From Agapanthus africanus (lineage: Eukaryota; Streptophyta; Magnoliopsida; Asparagales; Amaryllidaceae): a stretch of DNA of 64,000 nt. The notes under the pieces were generated by a model that saw only the letters and a program-made list of their open reading frames with translations, was not told the origin of the DNA and ran no database searches. The position numbers and the translations under genes are program-made. Below are positions 24,684 through 35,730 of this stretch, one piece after another. Each line of letters opens with the position of its first letter. Position 1 is the first letter of the stretch. The DNA is taken from positions 1,384,001-1,448,000 of the forward strand of contig CM057351.1 of NCBI GenBank assembly GCA_030015575.1. The letters are read 5' to 3'.

Positions 24684-26598
24684 TGTAAGTCAATGTTACA
24701 CATCCCACAAGATGCGGGGAGGCGGAATAGGTAAAACAATCATTTTGTTCAAAGTAATATCGACTATCAAACGGATCTTTGCTAAACCCTAACTAACAAA
24801 CTATCTAGAAGTAGTTAACTACTATGATAGATGATTATATCTCAAGATACTAGTTCTTCTTGTTCTTGTTGTTCACCTCCTCGTCGGCCTCCTCGATGTA
24901 ATAGAAGATCCACCCAAGAGTTCCTTCTTTAAAGTTTAAACTCTAACTTGAGGTAACTAAGTGACTATGATTGCTAATCCAAGTGACCTAGAGGATATAG
25001 AGATAGATTAAGGATCTATTAGTCTTGCTAACCCTAGGGTTATCAACACATGTGAGGATTAGGATTAGGATGAAGAAGATGAGAGCTTGAGGAGAGAGAA
25101 TGTGTATGTGATAATGAATTAAATCTTGAGTCTCTTAGATAATTATGAAGCATGAAAAATATCTAAACAATAATAAATATAATCAACAACCATGCTTCAT
25201 TAATTACCTTGAGGTGAATCACATCATGACTCATGGTGTAATTAATGAAAATTACACATCACCTCTCCACCTCATTAAGTTTAATTCACAAATGAATTAA
25301 AACTAAATGAGTCACCTTTCTTCTAGAAGCTTCTCGAGTAATTACGAGAATGCCCCTCCCATCCGTATTTACGAAAAACACGGATATACCGAGACTTCAT
25401 AAATCCAATAATCCAATACTAGAATCTGGCTTAAACCAAAGCCTGCTAGTATAATCTGTCCGAACATCATACGTGCACAAGTACACGTATATGTCCGAAC
25501 CCTGTCGTAAAACCATACGACTTCTATATCGTTTCGCCTGAAGCAGGGAAACTCTCTGTGTGGGACTCTAAAGACTCGACACTATGCTGGCAGTGGGTTT
25601 AACCACAGGCCGTAAGCGGTACCAGCTGTACGTAACGGTCCCCAAGTAGATGTCGATAAGAAGGCCGATGAGAAAACCCATCTGAACTCCTACTGAGCCT
25701 GATATGACAATCTCTGTACAGTCCGGTCTGTTCGTCTAAGAATATCGCATATCAGGCCTAAGGGGGCGGCAAGCGTCAGTCCTCTATAAGCGGTATAAGT
25801 CGTGTCGGAGTGAAGCCCATTACACATTGAGAAACTACTGGAAAACCTACCAGTAAATCTCGCTTTCCCTGGCCAGGGACCTTGCGTAATGGTTCTCCAA
25901 ACACAGCGCGATATCAACCCCCAACATCGGGAGAGACGAATCCTATCTAACCGTCACTGCCTCCAAGTGCTTGGGACTGCACCCAACTGCTACCTGTTTG
26001 CACGACTCAGTCGAACCGTGGTAGGGTAGCAATCTAAGAACAGTGGGAACACACTCGAGGCGAAGCAGCAGTGTCAAGTCTACGGACTATGTTGTACTCA
26101 TGTCACCTGAGAACTGTTAACTGACGACGGGTATGATACCAACCAACAGTTCCCTGCGAGTCCTATCCGGTGTACCCGTAACCCAATGAGCACATGCATA
26201 CTATCTCTAGTACAACGTACTAATGGCTGTGGGACAGACCATTTCCCCTGCTGGGACGAGAAGCGTACACACTAGTCTACTCCGGAGTATCGATGCTCTG
26301 TCTCGATAATCCTACGACTAGGGACCTAAAAAAGGATGTGCTTGTAGACTACCCAGCCCCCACTAGTGTGACTGTCATTACAACGCTGGTAGTCAAGCAA
26401 GATCCTATGGGCTCTATCAATATGTATTCGCGATATACTAAAAGAAACATATACACATATTAAGATAGATATAAACCAAGTAGAATACTACTATGTTAAG
26501 CAAGACTGTTAATACAATTATGAATATCCCAAGCTTCCATTAAGTAATATACAAGCCAATATGATACTATAATGGCCTCTAGGGCATATACACTAACA
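24684..26598 (-). repeat. Copia LTR, copy 2 (Angela-like)
   Basis: 1915 bp, homologous to 230-2226. On the minus strand it starts TGTTAGTGTATATGCCCTAG and ends GACTTACA, one base before the primer site. Its neighbours on the two sides differ and no target duplication is evident, so this is an LTR plus leader of a broken element. It is a different insertion from copy 1. Confidence 0.75.
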
Positions 26599-27068
26599 GG
26601 GTCACCGCGCATCGCGCCCGCGTCGCGTACGTATCCAGCATCAGATCTCGCACGTGGTGTCGCTTCTATATCAAGCGACGGAAGACAAGTTCAGACTTGG
26701 TTTACATGTTAACATTGTATATACTAATACATATACGCCCACACACACATTGCTTTAATTAATCAAGATTGGTTATGATGTCATAGATTTGGACGAGTAT
26801 TATGGTCCGTAATTGTGCATAGCAGGACATGGAACGTGAATCGGTTACTATTCAACTTTAACTTCGTTAAGAATTTATATGATTAAATCTCATCTTGATC
26901 GATCAAATGAAACCAAAGTTTCATTTTTCTATTCATATAATTAAGTGTTCGACGCTAGACCCTAAACGAAATCTACTTTAAAATGGCGTAACTTATTATA
27001 GATAGATCCGTTTGCTGATAAAGAATATCATGTAGGAATTTGGGTTGAAAATAGTGAAGTTTATATCA
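26599..27068. other. Unassigned intergenic DNA
   Basis: Starts with a short CG-rich patch (26599-26690), then AT-rich sequence. I see no gene, tRNA or repeat that I can tie to the other elements with confidence. Confidence 0.4.
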
Positions 27069-28876
27069 TGTAACGACGTCCCCAAAAGGCGACGTTGTAT
27101 TTAGAATTCACCGCACATGCCACGTTCTAAAATCTATGTTAAACTGAATGCAACTTGTAACCTAATGTTCTAGGGCTTGTATTAAAGCTAACGGATAAAC
27201 CTACAGTATCTCATAGTTGAACTCTGAATGTTAATAAGTTATAACAACAAAAACTGAGGCGATTCATGGCTCTAGACTGCAGTCCAGAGCCCGAGTCTTT
27301 ACCTTTACCCGTTTTTGAATGCATACTTATCCCTTTTTAAGTGCGCAAGTGTGTGAAACCTTATATGGAAGCATGGAGAATTGAATTATCTTTCTAACGG
27401 TACTAGTCTCATTGTATTCCAGTGTCGTTTGATATTTATAACACCTTTTAAACCGTCGATGTGTTCTGCAGTTTCATGCAGAAACATAATGTATACCTTA
27501 ACTTTAGACAGTGCATATCTCCCTGCGTACAGTGGATATTATTGATCCGTATAATGCATTAGAAACATAACAGATAAATATAAATATTATCTAACTGTAA
27601 CGTTGCCTAATTATGCTCCCAACGGAGAGTAAAACGTGTTACGAAATGGACTTCCAGTTCAAAAATTGGATTTCCAGTAGAGAACACTTAATATGAAATG
27701 ACCGTAACTAGCAAACCTGAAATCCATTGACTTGAAACCAATTTTAATACTTAGACAAACTAGTATAATTCATATTCCTTTTATATTGTTTTGCCAAATT
27801 GTGCACGTGTGGTTTTATATGATTTTTATAATCTAGCCGACACCGGTTGCTCATATGTTTTTAGCAGTGCATAAACTGTATTCCCATCATGTTGCATGAC
27901 CGATATACACTTGTAAATAGTGTTCATTTGCATCGACATCCTAGTGACCATGTTACTTTACCAAGTGATAAATGTTAGTAATTGGATTATGGCAAGTACG
28001 TTTGTGTAAAAGCATGATTGAATAAGTGAAGTGACATGTACTTGTACACAATTAACGGAACCAATTAGTTATTGTATTGTAGACACCTATGGGACATATA
28101 TAAGTATAACTATAACTGGTATGGGACGGTTATGGAAGCACTTATATTAGTGACATAGGTAAGACATCGAGCATTGTCCATTTATCTTGGATACCAGTCG
28201 AGACATGCTGGATGGAGACCATGTCTCCGGTTCTCGCGTAGACTTGTCATGAAGCAACTAGTATTTGGATTCATGGTCGGTGTTTGATGTAGACTGCGGG
28301 TTATGGGGTAGTTTGAGTGTGAGTTTGATCAACGGAATCTCAGGAGTCACACTGTCGGCATATGTTGTGATTTCGGGAGTCGTATGGATGGTGTTTCTGA
28401 TTATTAGGGAGTATGATTTGGGCCCGTGTTCCCTTGCCCCTGGGGCCTACCCTTGGGTTGGGGATACTCCTGCGGTGATTAACGCTCACACTTGGACTGA
28501 CGATAGCTTTAGTAACTTGAACATTGAGACTTAGAGACTGATTACTTTAGTGATATGGACATTGTATTGATTACTGATCTGATGCACCTGCTTTATCGTT
28601 ACATATACTGGTTATTTTATACTTGCGTCATTACTCTCTACTTACTGCTTCATGTTTATCATCGTTGCACATTATATTTATATATATTGCTATTGTGTCA
28701 CTCTGACGACCTGAGTATGCATGCTCAGAGAGAGAAGTGGACTTAGCTCGGACCATGATCTGTCTTACCTCGAGGATACTGCGGACATCTAGATTAGCGA
28801 CGTCAATGCTATCCCTTCCTTTGACTTTATCTGGTTAGTTTTACATCTGTTTTGATAGAATTATTAACTGCATTTC
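27069..28876 (+). repeat. LTR-like unit D, left part
   Basis: Begins TGTAACGACGTCCCC at 27069; the tail 45824-45963 ends GGGACGTGACA, so the ends form an inverted repeat, as in Tekay-type LTRs. Element C is inserted in it (duplication ATTTC at 28872-28876). Words such as 'gttctcgcgtagacttgtcatg' and a 'ccgcggtg'-free, T-rich 3' half look LTR-like, but I found no second copy in the window and the outer flanks (TATCA, CCATT) do not match. Small open frames at 28265 and 28555 are not supported. Confidence 0.4.
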
Positions 28877-31758
28877 TGTCACGGCCCAATTTTGGTCCGT
28901 AACCGGCACTTATATTGTATAACATCTAATGATGACGACATAATCTGAGTAAGCCAGAAAACCAAGATCAAGGCCCTTTTTGCGGAAATTTAGAAAATTT
29001 CAGTGTTTAAGTAACAAGAATGAAGTAGCATGCAAAATGGTCATTTTTTCTTATAATTGAAATGTAAACAACCGATTTTAAAGTTTCGGCAGTGCCTCCT
29101 TTTTAATTATTAATAGAAAGCTATTATAGGTTGTGTAATTAAGTTGCATCCCTGATTGGGAGCAAAACAATGCCAAACGGTGGAAATCAATACGCAATAA
29201 TAATACAACACTCAAGGTGAATAATTTCATGCAAAATTTAAGAAAGCATAAGTTAACATAACTAACGATATCACTCAGTCGAATTTTAGAACATATACAA
29301 CATGTTTCGTTCTAAGTCAATATATATGGTCTGATGGAGTAATACTAGATCCAAAATACATATATCCAAAATAGGAGGTTACTACATACGTAACCCACCT
29401 AGCAAAAAGAGCGATAAAAGCTGACGAGTGGATCCGCACTGCTGCTACGCGTTTACACGACTCCTATAAGGAACTAAGGCACAACGAGGGTGGGTTGCCA
29501 ACTAACATATATTGGCGGATAATGTAAATATGACAAACTAGAGCTAATATCAATAAGGATGAATATAATGCATGATAACATGTGGAAGTATGAACATGAA
29601 CTACTAAATATATAAATCAAAACTGAAATCTCATCAATTATTTCCAAATAAGGTTCATTTCTCCGTGTCCAATATCGACACAAATCTTCTGTTTCCATCA
29701 GGCATCGTTCCCCGAACGATCCTGTCATCCAATAACATCGGTCGATATTACCAAGATATCCGCCGTGTTCCACAACTGTTTCCGTTATCGAGTATCCTCG
29801 CTAGGCTCCCCGCCTCAAAATGTGGCTTTCCTGCTGCTCGGTCTCGACCGGGTCCACCATGAATCCGACAGTATAGCCCCCCCTCCCACTCAGTCTGGAT
29901 TACGTAAAAATCCGCAACCGTATAGCCCCCCACTGGGTTCGGAGAAAAACCAAATCGTAAAAACAATATCTCATAGTGGACATATCACATCAATGTGAAG
30001 ATCATCGAATATAATTAATAGTGCATAAAACTCAAAAAGGGAAATCCTCAAATCCAATACATTTTGCACCATACTTTATAACAATTCGAGAGGAAACTTG
30101 AAGTGTCAATACTAAAGCAATGCTAAACAATTTCTATTAACGATACTAATGGTATGAAGTGAATCACATGTAATATAGTAATTATTAAATGTATATGTGA
30201 CATGTCAATATCGATGAGCTGTAGTGTAACATGTAGATATGTGTGCGTGCAACATGATTCGTCGATAATTTGTGCAGTATCCTAACAACTTGTTAATCAT
30301 GATGACTTATATATATATATATATGAATGCATATGGTAGAGTTACTAAATTCAAATTTATGCATAAGAAACAATTATCACTAAACTTTATTCTACGGGCG
30401 TATTACGCCATCCACACAAAATCCCTCGGTAGATGTTTAGTCTACTCACCAGAATACGCAAATCTACTCAAATATCACCAATCCCTTTCCTTTTCTTGCG
30501 GCCTCCGAGATTTCCGTACTCAAATATAACATCGAAATTAACTTTGTATAAGAAACGGCTAAATTTCGATACGACGAAAACATGAACTACAAGTTTTACG
30601 TATTAAATATACTACGTACGACTATTGTAAACTATCCAATACTTATACTAACTGGATTTTAACCTTTCGCTGTTCGTAACAGAAAACAAAGACGTGTCAC
30701 GAAACATCCGTGTCGTATTTTAGAATTTTAACCCCATTTCAGATATTAACTTCCAGATTTTACATACTGATAAAATAATTCAAACTAGCAATACCAAACA
30801 TCCTTATACATATAAAGAGAGCTACCCTAAAAACCCCAACACCAATCTCCCTCAAAATCCCAGCGAGGTCGAATTTTAATGAATGTCGCCGGCCAAAATC
30901 CGATGGAATGGGTTTGTATTCCTAGGGTTTATTCTAGGTCCAATTTATAAGATGAAGGCACTGTTTGATTGTGTTAATTTTCATCTAAACTATAACAGAT
31001 TCAAAATAGAGCCTAAACTTGTAAAAATACGATATTTCTGATATCCGATTTCTAAAATAAAATAGTACTGAACTTAAGTTACAGAGTTGAAATTATACCT
31101 ACAGAAAAATCACTGAAAAAGCTTCCTCCAAGATGCATAAGCTCAAAGATCCTAACTAGATGGTGGTGGTGAAAATCCATAGCACTTAGTTCTTCTCTTC
31201 TCTTTTTTCTTTTTCTTTGTTGTTCTAGGATTTCGTTCTTTTTTTCTCTTTAATCTAATAACCTAATTCAAGAAGATATATGAACTGAACAATTTTAAAA
31301 GATAAGGAGAATGGGTGAGGGGTTATAGGAGGAGGTGTCATCTAGAAAGGATGTGGTAGTTCCATGCAAGTAGGAGGTGTAGCATGGAAGATGGTGGGGT
31401 TTTCATGCAAGGAGAAGGTGTATGTATGAAGTGTCATCTAGGTTAGGTTATACCATGAGTGTGATCTAAGCTTAACCATGACCTTTACCCTTTTACACAT
31501 AAACCCTCACAAATTTAAAATTTCCAAAATTAATTACACTTTCCATAAAACCCCTCACACTATATCATACTACAAATGAAGCTAAATTTTTCATTAAAAC
31601 CCTTGTAAATTACTAATATTACAAACTAAAATTTCAAATTAATTAGTTTCACACACTACTTATGAAAATGTCCCATTTTGTTTCAATAAATTTTTTATTT
31701 AACATTTTTGATTAATTAATTAAATTAATTTATTATCTAAATATTTCAAAATGTTAAA
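28877..31758 (-). repeat. Element C 3' LTR
   Basis: Plus-strand start TGTCACGGCCCAATTTTGG; high-coordinate end aligned with AAAATGTTACA of the other LTR. Matches 42927-45823 throughout, including a (TA)n run at about 30308-30324. Beside its high end the minus strand has an AAAGGGGAAT purine tract (31761-31770). The frames inside recur in the other LTR only because the LTRs are copies. Confidence 0.9.
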
Positions 31759-33235
31759 ATATTCCCCTTTAAGAAAATTCAATCCCCGAATTTAAAACAT
31801 AACTACACGTACCTTCAAAAAGATGTAGGAATTTCTTCCGCATCGCATCCTTAGCCTCCCAAGTGACCTCCTCGCTGTTTGGTCCTCACAAAAGAAGCTT
31901 TACAGATGGAAGTACCCTTGATCTCAATTTCTTTGCCTGCCGGTCTAGAACAGCTACCGGTTGCGCTGTGTAGGATAAATCACGCTCAAGCTGTAAAGTC
32001 TGATGCTGGATCTCGTGAGAGGGATCGTGAAGATACTTGCGAAGCATAGACACATAGAACACCGGATGCATATCGGGAAAACTCGGTGGAAGTGCTAAAC
32101 GATAAGCTACAGCACCCACCCTCTCCAGAATCTCATAAGGTCCGACATACCTGGGACTGAGCTTCCCATTTTCCCGAAACGCATCACACTCTTCATCGGA
32201 GATACACGAAGGAACACATGATCTCCCACATCAAACTCGAGTCTTCGACGGCGTCGATCAGCATATGATTTCTGTCTACTTTGGGCCGCTCTCATTCTCT
32301 CCTGTATCAACTGGATCTTTTCTGTAGTTTCATGTACTATCTGCGGTCCCAAAATACTACTCTCGCTGAGTTTTGTCCAGCAAACGGGCGATCGACACTT
32401 TCTCCCATACAAAGCTTCGAAAGGTGCCATCTAGATCGTCTCTTGAAAACTGTTGTTGTAAGAGAATTCTATCAAAGGAAAGTGACGATCCCAACTGCCA
32501 CCAAAATCAAGACTGCAGGCTCGAAATATATCCTCAAGAGTCTGTATAGTCCGCTCTGACTGACCGTCAGTCTGCGGGTGGAAAGCTGTACTAAAACTCA
32601 TTCGGGTACCTATAGCCTCATGAAGTTTCTGCCACAACCGTCTGGTGAACTGTGTGCCTCTATCGGACACAATGCAAGTCGGAACTCCATGCAATCGCAC
32701 AATCTCGTCAATATAGATTTGAGCATACCGCGCGTATCCATAAGTCGTCTTCACCGGAAGAAAGTGAGCTGTCTTCATTAATCAATTCATAATCACCCAG
32801 ATAGAATCATACCCTCTGGTAGTCTGGGGTAGACTCACAACGAAATCCATGGAAATCTGTTCCCATTTCCACTGCGAAATGGGCAAAGGCTGCAACTCTC
32901 CTACCGGCCTCTGGTGCTCGGCCTTGGCTTGCTGACAAGTCAAGCATCTCGAGACGAACTCCGCGACATCTCTCTTCATTCCTTCCCACCAATAGACATC
33001 TTTCAAGTCATGATACATCAGTTCTCGCCAAAAATTTCTGTGCAAAAGAGTCCAAGGTATCAAATGGCAGCGATACGCTTAAGAAAATGCGAACCAGTAT
33101 TTTTCGGGCTGTATTTTGACAAACTCCCGAATGAGAAACAGCTAAATTCTGATGGTATTGAAAGCGTCTCCAAAAACCCTTTGATTTGATTAATATGGGC
33201 CTCATAATTCATCCGGGATCAAAAGTTATGAAGCA

Positions 33236-33465
33236 TCACGTGCCCACACGTGACCGGGCATCACGTGCCCACATGTGACGGGGCATCACGTGCCCACACG
33301 TGACCATTTACAGGCAAAGCCTGTATGCACTGAATAAAATAAATAATTAAATGGGGTCATGTGCCAACACGTGATGAGCTCTTAAACCCTCTGAAACAAT
33401 ATAATTAAATTCTAATTAGATACTTTTTCAAGAGGGGTCACGTGCCAACACGTGATAAACCCCTA
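33236..33465 (+). repeat. CACGTG palindrome cluster, upstream of the TATA box (solo LTR)
   Basis: Three direct copies of about 25 bp, each with TCACGTGcccaCACGTGA or a close relative (33236-33303), followed by looser copies near 33358 and 33440. CACGTG is the G-box core bound by plant bHLH and bZIP proteins (known); binding here is inference. Confidence 0.75.
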
Positions 33466-33811
33466 AACCATCTGAACTAATAGAATTAAATTCTAATAAA
33501 AAGGAATCAGAAACCCTAATTTGAAAATATTTCCCTAGATCATTCCAAACAAAAAAAGATTGCACTCTGTGAAAAGGAGCATTGTTGGATTAAAAATCCA
33601 ATGGTGATTAAAAATCACCAATTTATAGAAACATTCTATACAAGGAAATATTTTTCTAAAAATTTGCCATGAACAACAAATAAAATATCTTTTGGATTAA
33701 AAATCCAATGGTGAATAAAATTCACTGAGTGATCTAAAAGATCATGTTGGTTATAAAATCAATAAAATTCTTTCAATAAAAGATTGACTAAACAAACTGA
33801 TTCTTTTCTTT

Positions 33812-33827
33812 CTCCTATATATAGGAG
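33812..33827 (+). promoter_or_regulatory. Candidate TATA box inside a perfect 16 bp palindrome
   Basis: CTCCTATATATAGGAG is its own reverse complement and contains TATATATA. It lies about 790 bases into the solo LTR, as expected for the U3/R border; the LTR of F has its own TATA at about 50102 in the matching place. Confidence 0.6.
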
Positions 33828-33886
33828 CCAAGAAGAAAAGAAGAGAAAGGATTGGATACAACAACAGAGAGAGAATACAAAAAAAA

Positions 33887-34440
33887 AGAATTTAATTCTC
33901 CAGAGAGAAAAGAAAACCTCTTCAGAGAAAGAAAGAAAGCCTAGGTAAGAGAGGGAAAGAGATCATTCTATAAGCTCCTACAAAACAAAAGAGAATTTAA
34001 TTCTCAAACCAAGAGTTTAACTCTTTGAATAAGAACTTAGTTCTTCCTCTGGTTAAAGATCTACAGAAGCAAATCTCCCCATAGGTTGAGAATTTAATTC
34101 TTATCGGGGAGATTCTGTCATGCAGATCTAAAACCTAAGGGGGGACCTAAGTTCAGAGAATTTAATTCTCCCACAAATCACATAGGAATTTAATTCCTCC
34201 AACAAAGACAGGGTTTAACCCTTAATATAAGAACTTGGTTCTTTCTCTAATTGAAATCTGCAGAAGCAGATCTCCCCATAGGTTGAGAATTTAATTCTCA
34301 TCGGGGAGATTCTGCCATGCAGATCCAAAACTTAGAGAAAGGATTGGGTTTAAAGAATTTAATTCTTTCAAACATATAGGAATTTAATTCCTCTAAATAA
34401 AATTAGGGTTTAACCCTATCAAGAATTTAATTCTTAAACA
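33887..34440 (+). repeat. Array of short palindromes with TTTAA cores (solo LTR, R/U5)
   Basis: About a dozen 13-17 bp palindromes in 550 bases: GAGAATTTAATTCTC, AGGAATTTAATTCCT, AAGAATTTAATTCTT, AAGAGTTTAACTCTT, AAGAACTTAGTTCTT and AGGGTTTAACCCT among them. Arms vary while complementarity is kept. Two copies of a longer nested hairpin (34066-34131, 34250-34325) lie in it. Confidence 0.85.
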
Positions 34441-34474
34441 AGGGATTTAACTCTCCATGCACGTAAAAGAAGTC

Positions 34475-34975
34475 AGTACCCAACTTGATCACGTGGCAAC
34501 ACGTGACCCTCCCCCTCAATGGTAAAAAAAGAATGAATGAGATGGGGTCACGTGCTCCCACGTGACCCTTGGATAAATTCCTCAAAATAAAAAGAACAAA
34601 GCCAAGCCAGAACAAACTTTAGGCGCCCTCACGTGCTCCCACGTGACCCCTGAAAAACACCTCTTTAAAAAGAGAAGATGGAAAGAACTGAAGGATTAAA
34701 AACTAATGCATCGGCGCCCTCACGTGTCCCCACGTGACCCTTAGCAAATCCTTTTAATATCCAGTGCATGGATACCCATCACGTGCCCACACATGATGGC
34801 CTTGAAGACTAAAAGTGTCTAACACTTATTCTGAGAATAAAATAAGGGAGGCTTGACCCAATCCTAGGACGCCTCACGTGACCCCACATGAGCGCTCCAC
34901 TTTTAGTGTTTAACACTATTTTACGAATTTCATCCCTAGTGTTTAACACTATGCATCACGTGGGAAAACGTGACC
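34475..34975 (+). repeat. CACGTG palindrome cluster, downstream of the TATA box (solo LTR)
   Basis: Separate copies of (T)CACGTG-n4-CACGTGA near 34488, 34548, 34630, 34718, 34778, 34876 and 34955, spaced by 60-100 bases. From 34900 on they alternate with AGTGTTTAACACT palindromes. Confidence 0.75.
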
Positions 34976-35459
34976 GCCAGATATGTGCTAGTGTTTAACA
35001 CTATATGCAAACCAGTCATAACCCAAATTGGCTAAGTCTTTCAAAGGTAAGACTCCCCTTTTGACTGAGCCTCAAATACACTTTTGTTTTCCAAAATTGA
35101 TCATCTCATATGGTATATGAGTGCTCAGCACTCAATAAAAGACAAAAATATTGTCAGAACCCAGATCCATGCTTAGCATTGCTAAATAAAGAAGGGCTGA
35201 GCCCAGAAAAATGTTCAGCAGCCCAAACAAAGGTCCAACATTTTAAACCCAAATGGACTTAGCCCAAGTTGGCCATAAGTCCTTAATTCAGATTAATTGA
35301 GCCCATATGCTCATAAATCTTTTTTTTAATCTTAGTCCCAAGATTGGACTATAGATCTCTCAAACAATATTGGTTCAAGTGTACATCTCTTCACTCGTTT
35401 GATATATGTCGTTGTAATCCTTCAACGTCTTCAGAGAGATGACGGGTCCCGCCAACCAG

Positions 35460-35730
35460 ATTTTACATGGACTATGATGTCCTTAACCTCGGACTGTGGG
35501 GTCCTTTAAACCCATGGACTATGATGTCCTTAACATCGGACTGTGGGGTCCTTTAAACCCATGGACTATCATGACCTTAACCTCGGACTGTGGGGTCCTT
35601 TAAACCCATGGACTATGATGTCCCTAACCTCGGACTGTGGGGTCCTTTAAACCCATGGACTATGATGTCCTTAACCTTGGATCGTAATGTCCTTAACCTT
35701 GGACCGTAATGTCCTTAAACTAATTGACCG
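35460..35730 (+). repeat. GGAC-n6-GTCC word array (solo LTR)
   Basis: About twelve 14 bp words of the form GGACnnnnnnGTCC in alternation (GGACTATGATGTCC, GGACTGTGGGGTCC and variants), about 23-24 bases apart. Element F has a similar array at 51105-51420 and single words at 57419-57485. Confidence 0.85.

Noticed and set aside
28265-28746. Two short plus-strand frames (89 and 63 residues)
   Set aside because: No family resemblance, inside LTR-like unit D, hydrophobic by T-rich composition.
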